Positions 22,718 to 35,900 of a stretch of DNA of 64,000 nt are shown piece after piece. This DNA comes from Megascapheus bottae. Taxonomy: Eukaryota; Chordata; Mammalia; Rodentia; Geomyidae. The notes under the pieces were generated by a model. It was not told the origin of the DNA. It did no database searches and saw nothing but the letters and a program-made list of their open reading frames with translations. The number at the start of each line of letters is the position of its first letter. Position 1 is the stretch's first letter. Where the stretch lies: assembly GCA_024803745.1 (NCBI GenBank), contig JANJXV010000099.1, positions 868,001-932,000 on the forward strand, read 5' to 3'. The position numbers were made by a program, and so were the translations under genes.

Positions 22718-25539
22718 GGACCACAAGAACTGTCAAGACACAGGCCCTACTAAAAGCTTTTAAAAATTCTAGGAACTAATAAATATCTCTCAATCCTAAC
22801 TCTCAATATCAATGGACTTAACTCTCCAATTAAACGCCATAGGTTGTCTAGTTGGATCAAAAAGCAAGAGCCATCGTTCTGCTGACTTCAAGAGACACAT
22901 CTTACCCCAAAACAATCATCTTTTGAAAGTGAGAGGTTGGAATAAACTCTATCAAGCTAACTGCCCCCATAAACAGGCTAGAGTTGCCATCCTCATATCA
23001 GATACAATAGACTTCAAACTAAAATTAGTAAGAAAAGACAAAGAAGGTTACTACATACTACTAAAGGGATCTTTCCTCCCGGAAGACATAACAATCCTAA
23101 ATATTTACACACCCAATCCCGGAGCTCCAAACTTCATCAAGCAAACTTTACTTACACTGAAACCATACATAGATCGAAATACAGTGATTGTTGGTGAGTT
23201 TAACACACCACTCTCACCTATGGACAGATCAACAAGGCAAAAACTCAACAGAGAAACCTTAGAACTGAACAACTATATAGACCAACTAGATCTAACAGAC
23301 ATCTGCAGAATATTCCACCCAGTAACACCACAATATACGTTTTTCTCAGCAGCACATGGAACATTTTCCAAAATAGACCACATCTTAGGCCATAAAGCAA
23401 ACCTGGACAGATTCACAAACACTGAAATTATTCCATGCACACTCTCAGACCATAAAGGCATCAAATTGGAGCTGAACACACATCTCCACCAAAGAAAACC
23501 CTGTAACTCCTGGAGACTGAACCACACATTGTTGAATCAAAAACAATGGGTAATCGAAGAGATCAGAACAGATATCCAACTGTTTATGAAATTTAACAAT
23601 AAGGAGCACATAAATATCAACTCCTTAGGGACACAACAAAGGCAGTACTCAGAGGAAAATTTATAGCGTGGAGTGCCTACAACAGCAAGTTGGAAAAATG
23701 GCAAACCAACTAGTTAATGTCTCACCTTAACCTCCTGGAAAAAGAGCAACAAATCAACCCTAAACCCATTAGGAGAAAGCATATTATTAAAATCAAAGCA
23801 GAATTAAATGATTTGGAATAAAAAAAAACTATAGAAAGAATCAACAAAACAAGGAGTTGGTTCTTGAATTAACAAAATTGACAAGCCCTTAGCAAATCTT
23901 ACCAAAAAAAGAAGAGAGCATATTGAAATAAACAAAATCGCAGATGAAAATGGTAATATCACGACAGAAAATACCAAGATCCAGAATATCATGAGGGAAT
24001 ACTTCTCAAACCTTTACGCCAACAAATTTGAAAATCTAGAAGAAATGGATGAATTCCTAGACAATATTAACATACACACACTGAACCAAGAAGAGCTAAC
24101 CCAACTCAACAGGCCTATTTCAAGCTCTGAAATAGAAATGGAAATTAGACAACTTCCACTTAAAAAGAGCCCAGGGCCAGATGGATTCACAGCTGAATTC
24201 TATAAGGTCTTCAAAGCAGAGCTCACACCAATACTCCTCAAGCTCTTCAACGAAATTGAAAATGAAGGTTCTTTACTAAACTGATTCTGTGAAGCCAGCA
24301 TATCCCTCATCCCCAAACCAGACAGAGATTCATCAAAGAAAGAGATCTATAGACCCATTTCTTTGATGAACCTCGATGCAAAACTTCTCAACAAAATACT
24401 GGCCAACCGTCTACAACAACTCATCAAAAAAAATATACACTATGATCAAACTGGATTCATCACAGGGAGGCAAAGCTGGTTCAACATACACAAATCAATT
24501 AATATAATTCAACACATCAACAGGAGCAGGGATAAAATCACATGATTGTCTCAATAGATGCGGAAAAGGCATTTGACAAGATCCAAAACCCCTTTATGTT
24601 AAAAGATGTGGAGAAACTAGGAATCCATGGAACATTTCTCAATGTAATAAAGGCTGTGTATGAGAAACCCACTGCTAGTATTATGCTTAATTGTGAAAAT
24701 CTAAAGCCATTCCCTCTAAAATCAGGAATGAGATAAGGATGCCCACTCTCTCCACTCCTTTTTAACATAGTACTAGAATTCCTAGGCAGTGCAATAAGGG
24801 AAGAAGCAAGCATAAAGGGGATCCAAGTAGGGAAAGAGGAAATAAAACTATCCCTCTTTGCAGATGACATGATTCTGTATTTAAAGAATCCTATAGACTC
24901 TACTCCCAAGCTCCTTGAGCTGATTCAAAGCTTTGGAAGGGTAGCAGGCCATAAAATCAACCCTCACAAATCAACTGCCTTACTTTACGCCAACACTGAG
25001 AGGAACGAGGCAATAATCAGGAAAGAAAATCCTTTCACAATAGCCTCAAAGAAAATAAAGTACCTAGCAATTAGCTTAACTAAGAATGTAAAGGACCGTT
25101 TAGATGAAAACTTTAAAACCCTAAAAAAGGAAATTAAAGCAGAACTAAGGAAATGGAAATACCTCCCATGCTCCTGGATTGGAAGAATCAACATTGTGAA
25201 AATGACAATCTTGCCAAGGGCTATCTACAAATTCAATGTAATACCCATCAACATCCCAATGTCATTCTTTAAAGACATAGAAGAGGCAATTCAAAATTTC
25301 ATATGGAATAATAAAAGACCCCGTATAGCAAAAACACTTCTTAGCAGAAAGAACAGCGCTGGAGGAATTTCAATTCCAAACTTAAGGCTCTATTACAGAG
25401 CTATAATTCTCAAAACAGCTTGGTACTGGCACAAGAACAGGCCTGAAGTCCAATGGAGTAGAACTGCGGACCCAGATATTAAACCACAGACCTATGGCCA
25501 CCTAATCTTTGACCAGGGAGCCAAAAAAATAGAATGGAA

Positions 25540-26504
25540 GAAAGATAGCCTCTTCAACAAGTTGTGCTGGCAGAACTGGTTAAACACCTGCAGAAAACTA
25601 AAGTTGGATCCTTCTTTGTCCCCTTGCACTAGAATTAACTCCAAATGGATCAAAGACGTGGAGGTAAAAGCTGACACACTGAAAAGTTTACAGGAAGGAA
25701 TAGGAGATACACTAGGCCTCCTTGGTACAGGTCGAAACTTTCTTAATAAGGACCAAGAATCACAACAAATCAGAGAATGGCTGGATAAGTGGGACTGCAT
25801 TAAACTGCAGAGCTTTTGTATGGCAACGGATATAGCTAGTAAAGTAATCAGGAAGCCTACAGAGTGGGAGAAGATCTTCACCACCCAAACAACGGAACAA
25901 GGCCTCATATCTAAAATATATCAACAACTCAAAAAATTGAATCACTCCAAAACTAACCTCCAAAGTAACACCCATCCCATTACAAAATGGGCCAAAGAAT
26001 TAAAGAGAGTCTACTCTGAAGAAGAAACAAAAATGGCGTATAGACACATGAAGAAATGCTCAACATCTCTGGTCATAAAAGAAATGCAAATCAAAACAAG
26101 TCTAAGATTCCACCTAACTCCAGTTAGAATGGCCAGGATCAGGAAAACGAATGACAACAGATGCTGGAGGGGATGTGCCCAGGAGGGATCACTACTACAC
26201 TGTTGGTGGGAGTGCAAACTCGTTCAACCACTATGGAAAGCAGTGCGGCAGTGCCTCAAAACGCTAAACATACAACTCCCCTATGACCCAGCAATTCCAC
26301 TACTTGGCATTTACCCAACAATCCAGAAACAAGGGCATACTAAACCCACTAGCACAACAATGTTCATTGCAGCACTATTCACCATAGCAAAGATATGGAA
26401 CCAACCCAGATGTCCCTCAGTTGATGAGTGGATCAACAAGTTGTGGTATTTGTACACAATGGAATTCTATGCTGCTGTCAGAAAGAATGACATCGCCCCA
26501 TTTG
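25540..26504 (+). repeat. Direct repeat flanking the inverted block, left copy
   Basis: About 965 bp of ORF2 from gaaagatagcctc to gccccatttg. It recurs in the same orientation at 38003-38966 immediately after the inverted block, where it is 1 bp shorter because of a deletion near 38299. Confidence 0.85.
26498..26504. other. Inversion junction 1 with 7-bp microhomology
   Basis: The forward copies read gccccatttgttagg and the inverted copies read gatccatttggagtt. The junction reads gccccatttggagtt, so ccatttg is shared by both partners. The orientation of the L1 array flips here. Confidence 0.85.
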
Positions 26505-29382
26505 GAGTTAATTCTAGTGCAAGGTGACAAAGAAGGATCCAACTTTAATTTTCTGCAGGTGTTTAAAAAGTTCTGCCAGCACAACTTGTTGAAGAGGCTA
26601 TCTTTCTTCCATTCTATTTTTTTGGCTCCCTGGTCAAAGATTAGGTGGCCATAGGTCTGTGGTTTAATATCTGGGTCCGCACTTCTACTCCATTGGACTT
26701 CAGGCCTGTTCTTGTGCCAGTACCAAGCTGTTTTGAGAATTATAGCTCTGTAATAGAGCCTTAAGTTTGGAATTGAAATTCCTCCAGCGCTGTTCTTTCT
26801 GCTAAGAAGTGTTTTTGCTATACGGGGTCTTTTATTATTCCATATGAAATTTTGAATTGCCTCTTCTATGTCTTTAAAGAATGACATTGGGATGTTGATG
26901 GGTATTACATTGAATTTGTAGATAGCCCTTGGCAAGATTCTCATTTTCACAATGTTGATTCTTCCAATCCAGGAGCATGGGAGGTTTTTCCATTTCCTTA
27001 GTTCTGCTTTAATTTCCTTTTTTAGGGTTTTAAAGTTTTCATCTAAACGGTCCTTTACATTCTTAGTTAAGCTAATTGCTAGGTACTTTATTTTCTTTGA
27101 GGCTATTGTGAAAGGATTTTCTTTCCTGATTATTGCCTCGTTCCTCTCAGTGTTGGCGTAAAGTAAGGCAGTTGATTTGTGAGGGTTGATTTTATGGCCT
27201 GCTACCCTTCCAAAGCTTTGAATCAGCTCAAGGAGCTTGGGAGTAGAGTCTATATGATTCTTTAAATACAGAATCATGTCATCTGCAAAGAGGGATAGTT
27301 TTATTTCCTCTTTCCCTACTTGGATCCCCTTTATGCTTGCTTCTTGCCTTAATGCACTGCCTAGGAATTCTAGTACTATGTTAAAAAGGAGTGGAGAGAG
27401 TGGGCATCCTTGTCTCATTCCTGATTTTAGAGGGAATGGCTTTAGATTTTCACCATTAAGTATAATACTAGCAGTGGGTTTCTCATACACAGCCTTTATT
27501 ACATTGAGAAATGTTCCATGGATTCCTAGTTTCTCCACATCTTTTAACATAAAGGGGTTTTGGATCTTGTCAAATGCCTTTTCCGCATCTATTGAGACAA
27601 TCATGTGATTTTATCCCTGCTCCTGTTGATGTGTTGAATTATATTAATTGATTTGTGTATGTTGAACCAGCTTTGCCTCCCTGTGATGAATCCAGTTTGA
27701 TCATAGTGTATATTTTTTTTGATGAGTTGTTGTAGACGGTTGGCCAGTATTTTGTTGAGAAGTTTTGCATCGAGGTTCATCAAAGAAATGGGTCTATAGA
27801 TCTCTTTCTTTGATGAATCTCTGTCTGGTTTGGGAATGAGTGATATGCTGGCTTCACAGAATCAGTTTAGTAAAGAACCTTCATTTTCAATTTCATTGAA
27901 GAGCTTGAGGAGTATTGGTGTGAGCTCTGCTTTGAAGACCTTATAGAATTCAGCTGTGAATCCATCTGGCCCTGGGCTCTTTTTAAGTGGAAGTTGTCTA
28001 ATTTCCATTTCTATTTCAGAGCTTGAAATAGGCCTGTTGAGTTGGGTTAGCTCTTCTTGGTTCAGTGTGTGTATGTTAATATTGTCTAGGAATTCATCCA
28101 TTTCTTCTAGATTCTCAAATTTGTTGGCGTAAAGGTTTGAGAAGTATTCCCTCATGATATTCTGGATCTTGGTAATTTCTGTCGTGATATTACCATTTTC
28201 ATCTGCGATTTTGTTTATTTCGATATGCTCTCTTCTTTTTTTGGTAAGATTTGCTAAGGGCTTGTCAATTTTGTTAATTCTTTCAAGAACCAACTCCTTG
28301 TTTTGTTGATTCTTTCTATAGTTTTTTTATTCCAAATCATTTAATTCTGCTTTGATTTTCATAATTTGCTTTCTCCTAATGGGTTTAGGGTTGGTTTGTT
28401 GCTCTTTTTCCAGGAGGTTAAGGTGAGACATTAACTAGTTGGTTTGCCATTTTTCCAACTTGCTGTTGTAGGCACTCCGCGCTATAAATTTTCCTCTGAG
28501 CACTGCCTTTGTTGTGTCCCTAAGGAGTTGATATTTGTGTGCTCCGTATTGTTAAATTTCATAAACAGTTGGATATCTGTTCTGATCTCTTCGATTACCC
28601 ATTGTTTTTGATTCAACAATGTGTGGTTCAGTCTCCAGGAGTTACAGGGTTTTCTTTGGTGGAGATGTGTGTTCAGCTCCAATTTGATGCCTTTATGGTC
28701 TGAGAGTGTGCATGGAATAATTTCAGTGTTTCTGAATCTGTCCAGGTTTGCTTTATGGCCTAAGATGTGGTCTATTTTGGAAAATGTTCCATGTGCTGCT
28801 GAGAAAAACGTATATTGTGTTGTTAGTGGGTGGAATATTCTGCAGATGTCTGTTAGATCTAGTTGGTCTATATAGTTGTTCAGTTCTAAGGTTTCTCTGT
28901 TGAGTTTTTGCCTTGTTGATCTGTCCGTAGGTGAGAGTGGTGTGTTAAACTCACCAACAATCACTGTGTTTCAATCTATGTATGGTTTCAGTGTAAGTAA
29001 AGTTCGTTTGATGAAGTTTGGAGCTCCGGGATTGGGTGTGTAAATATTTAGGATTGTTATGTATTCCGGGAGGAAAGATCGCTTTAGTAGTATGTAGTAA
29101 CCTTCTTTGTCTTTTCTTACTAATTTTAGTTTGAAGTCTATTGTATCTGATATGAGGATGGCAACTCTAGCCTGTTTATGGGGGCAGTTAGCTTGATAGA
29201 GTTTATTCCAACCTCTCACTCTCAAAAGATGATTGTTTTTGGGTAAGATGTGTCTCTCGAAGTCAGCAGAACGATGGCTCTTGCTTTTTGATCCAACTAG
29301 ACAACCTATGCCGTTTAATTGGAGAGTTAAGTCCATTGATATTGAGAGTTAGGATTGAGAGATATTTATTAGTTCCTACCAT
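26505..29382 (-). pseudogene. L1 copy E ORF2 pseudogene, 3' end missing (inverted)
   Basis: The minus-strand ATG is at 29382-29380. The endonuclease is split by a private Arg-to-TGA change near 28970 (28964-28482 is open after it). The RT N-terminal part is open at 28293-27862 and 27783-27601, then 27604 onward. That last frame includes [19 protein letters not shown] and FADD and reads through the junction to 26417, gaining an unrelated tail. Common lesions (TGA before the RT palm, frame change at 27601-27604, Glu in GDFN) are present. The 3' quarter of ORF2 and the 3' UTR are absent because the junction at 26504 cuts it. Confidence 0.9.
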
Positions 29383-29430
29383 TTTTAAAAGCTTTTAGTA
29401 GGGCCTGTGTCTTGACAGTTCTTGTGGTCC

Positions 29431-30611
29431 TTAGATGGTATGCTGTTTAGGTGCCATTTCTTTCCCTATATTGCATTTATTTTGGTTTTCTATGTATAGA
29501 GCATCTTTGAGAATTCTCTGTAGTGTTGGTTTTGTTTCGACATATTGTTGCAGCTTTTCCCTGGAATGGAATGTTTTTATTTTTCCCTCAGTTATGAATG
29601 AGAGCTTAGCTGGCTACAGTATTCTTGGTTGGTAGTTATTTGATATAAGGGCATGACATATATGCTTCCAGTCACTTCGTGCTTGCATGGTCTCTGCTGA
29701 GAAATCTGGGGTTATTCTGATTGGTTTGCCTTTGTAGGTTACTGATCCCTTTTCGCTGGCTGCCTGTAGGATCTTTCCTTTCGTTTCTATTGATCCAGTT
29801 CGGATCACAATGTGGCGGTGGGATGTTCTTTTCTGGTCAGGTCTGTTTGGGGTTCTAAAAGCTTCTCATATCTGGATGGGCCTGCCCTTCTGGATATTTG
29901 GGAAATTCTCTGAGATGATTCCCTGAAGTATATTTCCAATACCATTGACCTCTTTCTCCACGCCCTCCTCAATACCAACTACCCTTAAATTAGGCTTCCT
30001 AATTGTATCTTGGACCTCAAGCGCTCTCTCATATTTCCTAGATTTGGATTGACTCATTTTCTGTTCTTTATAATACCTAAATTATCTTCAGCCACGGAAA
30101 TTCTCTCCTCTGCAATGTCTAACCTTCTATCAAAGCTATCTACTTTATTTTTCATCTCCCTTGCTTCTAATTGCTCACTTTTGATGCCTTGCATCCCTTG
30201 TTTTAGATCATGTATGGATTTCTTTATCTCCTAGATTTCCTTTTGAGTGGTTAGCTCAGTAGCTTTATTTTCTTTGGACATTTGCTGGAGTTTGGTCACG
30301 TTTTTATTTGTGGATTCTTTGAATTCATCCATCTTTCTTTGAAAAACCTTTATTATGGCCTCCTTTATGGCTTCTTCTTTTTCACTTATCACCTTGCTTT
30401 TGCTTTCCTCTTGTTCAGGTATGGCTTCCTCCATTATCTCTTTCTTTATATTTTCACATTTTTCATTAATGATGTTTATCAATTGCATTTGTGTAGCAAT
30501 TGGAAGACTCTCCTCTAGGTTTGCCAGTGACTGTTCTATTGTCTGTTTACATTGGGTGGGGGATGTTGTTTCTTGATTTGACATTTTTCTTGAGTTTCTT
30601 GTTCTGCCCAT
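29431..30611 (-). pseudogene. L1 copy E ORF1 pseudogene (inverted)
   Basis: ATG at 30611. The coiled-coil half is open to a private TAG at 30233-30231. The RRM half starts at 30057 and is broken by an Arg-to-TGA change at 29868-29866, then is open again from 29808 to the common TAG (29614). Its 3-bp deletion near 30018, the Val in LRVVG, KILQAASEKG and the gatagaaggttag variant identify copy D as its closest relative. Ends at TAA 29433-29431. Confidence 0.9.
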
Positions 30612-31272
30612 TTGAAAATGGGAGCAAGATTACTACTAAATACGATTATAGTTTTTCAGATATAACCAACCTAGACCTCTGTAGCTGGCAGACACTAGAT
30701 GTTCACAAGTTTTGATTGGTATTATCACTCTTCCTTTTTGTGCACTTACAGACCAGCCTAATACAACCACTGATAAGCGATTTATACCCAAAACAATAAG
30801 CCTCTCAATCCAATCTCTATTGTCTTTAAGTCCCTCTGAGCCTAGAGAATAATTAACCACCTACATATACAATATTGCTCAACAGCCATCAAGTGTAGAA
30901 CCGTGCAGTATAAGGGTTGAAAGACGAGCAGAGGTCCAGAGATAGAAAAAAAGAATGAGAGAGGTCAGGGGAGGTGCAAGAGGATTAACGTAGGAGTGTA
31001 AGAATATTGTAGTAATGAAGAAAATTTATAGCATAAGGATAACTGACATAAGTTGGTAAGTAGGTAGCATATTTGAGTACAAAGTTTGGAAAGTATTAGA
31101 ATAAAACTTATGTGTTGCTGCACGACTAGCTCTTAGCCCAACCAGTGGCCTCACAGTGGACCCTGGGATGGATCTGTTTTTCTTGTCTCGTTGAGGGAAA
31201 GGGGTATTTCACAAGATGCAGAAGCGAAGATTTCAGAAGCAAATGCTGTGAGTGAATTAGCTCGTAAAAAGC

Positions 31273-31480
31273 ATTTTTATTTTCTTTTATCTTTCTGCCA
31301 GTCTTGGGGCTTGAATTCAGGGCCTGAGCACTCTCCTCGGGTTTTTTCAAGTCTAGCCCTCTGCCACTTGAGCCACAGTGCCACATCTAGATTTTCTATC
31401 TATGTGGTACTGAGCAATCAAACCCAGATCTTCATGGATGCTAGGCAAGCACTCTACCACTATGCCAAACTCTCAACCCT
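31273..31480 (-). mobile_element. ID-related composite SINE, sense relative to the unit (spacer 4)
   Basis: Minus-strand counterpart of 5833-6038, with head at 31480 and A-rich tail at 31273. It has a private change in the second half (ctctcctcgg for ctgtcctcgg on the plus strand). Confidence 0.85.
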
Positions 31481-31738
31481 GACATAGTATTTATAAAGTC
31501 ATCATCATCATCATCATCATCATATCCAAATATCCTTTCTCCTCCAAAGAATGAGCACTTAACTGTGTCTAATGCTTCTTTTTTAATTTCACTAATTCTT
31601 CTGTGTTTTTCCCTCTTGACTTTTTTACACATGACAGCAAAGCTAATCATCAGGAAAAAATTGATTAGGATACAGACACCTAATAATATCCTAGTAGATT
31701 GACGTCAAAAATATGTGCAAGATGCCCTGTGTGTTTGA

Positions 31739-31921
31739 CCTAGTGGGAGAGTCCTTGGCTACCAAGCAGTAAGCCTCAGGTTTGATTCCTCATTACCACA
31801 TACATAGAAAACGCTGCAAGTGGTGCTGTGGCTCGGTGGGACAGCTAAAGCCTAAAGAAAGCCCAAGAACAATGTTCACACTCTGAGGTCAAGTCCCAAG
31901 ACTAGCAAAAACAAAAAAAAT
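31739..31921 (+). mobile_element. ID-related composite SINE, antisense relative to the unit (spacer 4)
   Basis: Counterpart of 5400-5587, reading forward here because the block is inverted. It runs from tagtgggagagtccttggct to an A-rich tail at about 31905-31921. Confidence 0.75.
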
Positions 31922-32548
31922 TCGACAAGGGGCAAAATGCAGGCAGAGAAGGCACTGTGAAGCAAATGTTTTGTAAAGGATGAGGGCAATATTGACCCTT
32001 AAGTTTGGATCTTACCTAAGAAAGGCTCCTTGAGCCTGAGACCAGACTGGTAGTTGGGCCTAGTGGAAGACATTGGGATTGGACAAATAAGGTGTGCTGT
32101 ATACTACATCCACATGTATATTGTGAGATTGGAGGAGAGATTCAGCCTCCAGTATGTCTTTGGTGAGGTCTTTTGTGAGCAAGGATCTTTGGTCATTGGG
32201 CCCTGAAAGGTGACCCTGCCTCCCTCACAATGGAACAGAATATGGAACCCTGGTAACCAAGCCACTGTAACTAACAACCAGCTCAAGCCAGCTCACTTGG
32301 CCTGTGGCTCAGGAGGAAGAAAGATGTTGCTGTGCTGTTGCCAAAGTCAGGAAACTCGAGTCTCAGGCATGGAAGTTGTGGATGTCTTACTCGAAGATGT
32401 ACATGCTAGATCATTGCCAAGCCACAAATCCAGTATAACAGAACTTTCTCTAAGAAGAAGGCCAGGAAAATCCAGGGCAACCAGATGAGGTAAATTTCTA
32501 AGAAGAAATGTATTTGACCCCATCATCCTCCCCACACACTACAACTTT

Positions 32549-32963
32549 CTTTTTTTTCATTTTTTTATTGTAATTAGTAAAAGGGTTAGATGATATTTGC
32601 CAGATAGAAGGTGCATTAATTCACATACATTGATACCCTTTCACATGTCTTGGTACCCATTTCCCTCCAACCCCACAACCCCCACCCGTTTTGGTTTTCC
32701 CCCCTTCCCTATCAAATTTCAAATATCCAAATACAAATAAATTCAATATATCAGATAACAAAGTGAGATACTATACCAATATGGGATAACCAAGGGACAG
32801 CAAGCGCGATGAGAGACAACATAGTACATTAAGGACAACAATCATTCATTATATGGCTTTTGTGTCAATATCCTGGAGGTCCTTTCAATTAGCTTCACAT
32901 TATATGGTCTTATATATGGCCTTTTGCTCTATTGACAATCTCTGCTAGTAGACCCCAAGGTTT
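32549..32963 (-). other. L1 copy F 3' UTR (inverted)
   Basis: T-rich run at 32549-32570 (complement of the A tail and AATAAA) and C-rich run at about 32670-32712 (complement of the G-rich tract). Confidence 0.85.
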
Positions 32964-35900
32964 CTACTGATTATGACGAATGAGGGAAACCACTGAGCCT
33001 AAGTTCCTTTGAGTCTGGCTTACTTCACTTAATATGATTTGTTCTAAGTCTTTCCATTTCCTAACAAATGGGGCGATGTCATTCTTTCTGACAGCAGCAT
33101 AGAATTCCATTGTGCACAAATACCACAACTTGTTGATCCACTCATCAACTGAGGGACATCTGGGTTGGTTCCATATCTTTGCTACGGTGAATAGTGCTGC
33201 AATGAACATTGTTTTGCTAGTGGGTTTAGTATGCCCTTGTTTCTGGATTGTTGGGTAAATGACAAGTACTGGAATTGCTGGGTCATAGGGGAGTTGTATG
33301 TTTAGCGTTTTGAGGCACTGCCGCACTGCTTTCCATAGTGGTTGAACGAGTTTGCACTCCCACCAACAGTGTAGTAGTGATCCCTCCTGACCACATCCCC
33401 TCCAGCATCTGTTGTCATTCGTTTTCCTGATCCTGGCTATTCTAACTGGAGTTAGGTGGAATCTTAGACTTGTTTTGATTTGCATTTCTTTTATGACCAG
33501 AGATGTTGAGCATTTCTTCATGTGTCTATAGGCCATTTTTGTTTCTTCTTCAGAGAAGACTCTCTTTAAGTCTTTGGCCCATTTTGTAATGGGATGGGTG
33601 TTACTTTGGAGGTTAGTTTTGGAGTGATTCAATTTTTTGAGTTGTTGATATATTTTAGATATGAGGCCTTGTTCCGTTGTTTGGGTGGTGAAGATCTTCT
33701 CCCACTCTGTAGGCTTCCTGATTAGTTTACTAGCTATATCCGTTGCCATACAAAAGCTCTGCAGTTTAATGCAGTCCCACTTATCCAGCCTTTCTCTGAT
33801 TTGTTGTGATTCTTGGTCCTTATTAAGAAAGTTTCGACCTGTACCAAGGAGGCCTAGTGTATCTCCTATTCCTTCCTGTAAACTTTTCAGTGTGTCAGCT
33901 TTTACCTCCACGTCTTTGATCCATTTGGAGTTAATTCTAGTGCAAGGGGACAAAGAAGGATCCAACTTTAGTTTTCTGCAGGTGTTGAACCAGTTCTGCC
34001 AGCACAACTTGTTGAAGAGGCTATCTTTCTTCCATTCTATTTTTTTGGCTCCCTGGTCAAAGATTAGGTGGCCATAGGTCTGTGGTTTAATATCTGGGTC
34101 CGCAGTTCTACTCCATTGGACTTCAGGCCTGTTCTTGTGCCAGTACCAAGCTGTTTTGAGAATTATAGCTCTGTAATAGAGCCTTAAGTTTGGAATTGAA
34201 ATTCCTCCAGCGCTGTTCTTTCTGCTAAGAAGTGTTTTTGCTATACGGGGTCTTTTATTATTCCATATGAAATTTTGAATTGCCTCTTCTATGTCTTTAA
34301 AGAATGACATTGGGATGTTGATGGGTATTACATTGAATTTGTAGATAGCCCTTGGCAAGATTGTCATTTTCACAATGTTGATTCTTCCAATCCAGGAGCA
34401 TGGGAGGTTTTTCCATTTCCTTAGTTCTGCTTTAATTTCCTTTTTTAGGGTTTTAAAGTTTTCATCTAAACGGTCCTTTACATTCTTAGTTAAGCTAATT
34501 GCTAGGTACTTTATTTTCTTTGAGGCTATTGTGAAAGGATTTTCTTTCCTGATTATTGCCTCGTTCCTCTCAGTGTTGGCGTAAAGTAAGGCAGTTGATT
34601 TGTGAGGGTTGATTTTATGGCCTGCTACCCTTCCAAAGCTTTGAATCAGCTCAAGGAGCTTGGGAGTAGAGTCTATAGGATTCTTTAAATACAGAATCAT
34701 GTCATCTGCAAAGAGGGATAGTTTTATTTCCTCTTTCCCTACTTGGATCCCCTTTATGCTTGCTTCTTGCCATATTGCACTGCCTAGGAATTCTAGTCCT
34801 ATGTTAAAAAGGATTGGAGAGAGTGGGCATCCTTGTCTCGTTCCTGATTTTAGAGGGAATGGCTTTAGATTTTCACCATTAAGTATAATACTAGCAGTGG
34901 GTTTCTCATACACAGCCTTTATTACATTGAGAAATGTTCCATGGATTCCTAGTTTCTCCACATCTTTTAACATAAAGGGGTTTTGGATCTTGTCAAATGC
35001 CTTTTCCGCATCTATTGAGACAATCATGTGATTTTATCCCTGCTCCTGTTGATGTGTTGAATTATATTAATTGATTTGTGTATGTTGAACCAGCTTTGCC
35101 TCCCTGTGATGAATCCAGTTTGATCATAGTGTACATTTTTTTTGATGAGTTGTTGTAGACGGTTGCCAGTATTTTGTTGAGAAGTTTGCATCGAGGTTCA
35201 TCAAAGAAATATGTCTATAGATCTCTTTCTTTGATGATTCTCTGTCTGGTTTGGGGATGAGGGATATGCTGGCTTCACAGAATCAGTTTAGTAAAGAACC
35301 TTCATTTTCAATTTCGTTGAAGAGCTTGAGGAGTATTGGTGTGAGCTCTGCTTTGAAGACCTTATAGAATTCAGCTGTGAATCCATCTGGCCCTGGGCTC
35401 TTTTTAAGTGGAAGTTGTCTAATTTCCATTTCTATTTCAGAGCTTGAAATAGGCCTGTTGAGTTGGGTTAGCTCTTCTTGGTTCAGTGTGTGTATGTTAA
35501 TATTGTCTAGGAATTCATCCATTTCTTCTAGATTCTCAAATTTGTTGGCGTAAAGGTTTGAGAAGTATTCCCTCATGATATTCTGGATCTTGGTAATTTC
35601 TGTCGTGATATTACCATTTTCATCTGCGATTTTGTTTATTTCGATATGCTCTCTTCTTTTTTTGGTAAGATTTGCTAAGGGCTTGTCAATTTTGTTAATT
35701 CTTTCAAGAACCAACTCCTTGTTTTGTTGATTCTTTCTATAGTTTTTTTTTATTCCAAATCATTTAATTCTGCTTTGATTTTAATAATTTGCTTTCTACT
35801 AATGGGTTTAGGGTTGGTTTGTTGCTCTTTTTCCAGGAGGTTAAGGTGAGACATTAACTAGTTGGTTTGCCATTTTTCCAACTTGCTGTTGTAGGCACTC

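Larger units (their letters stand above)
14147..25648 (+). repeat. Left arm of giant inverted repeat
   Basis: Read in reverse complement, this stretch aligns end to end in unit phase with 26498-38004. It starts in ORF1 of copy C, passes ORF2, 3' UTR, spacer 3 and ORF1 of D, and ends in ORF2 of D at ...aactccaaatgg. Arm lengths agree closely (about 11,502 and 11,507 bp). Confidence 0.85.
22766..26504 (+). pseudogene. L1 copy D ORF2 pseudogene, cut by the inversion junction
   Basis: The initiator codon is ATT here (22766-22768) in place of ATG. The endonuclease region is open at 22812-23666. A 4-bp deletion near 23868 precedes the RT. In the RT, Gln of RQGCPL is a stop (24734-24736) next to a Met-for-Thr change (KSGM) shared with inverted copy E. 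FADD is at 24857-24868. A long frame at 24869-26527 runs through the C-terminal domain and reads seven codons into inverted DNA. The forward sequence ends in gacatcgccccatttg. The pair of changes giving [12 protein letters not shown] is shared only with copy G, beyond the inverted block. Confidence 0.92.
30612..32548 (-). repeat. Array spacer 4 (inverted)
   Basis: The minus-strand order is identical to the other spacers. It carries the longest ATG microsatellite (eight units, 31500-31523) and TGACGTCA at 31700-31707. Its variants cagctacagagg and ctacgttaatcc match the right-hand spacers 5 to 8 rather than spacers 2 and 3, although the L1 copies on either side of it resemble left-hand copies. 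No gene is recognised in 30612-31272 or 31922-32548. Confidence 0.8.
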
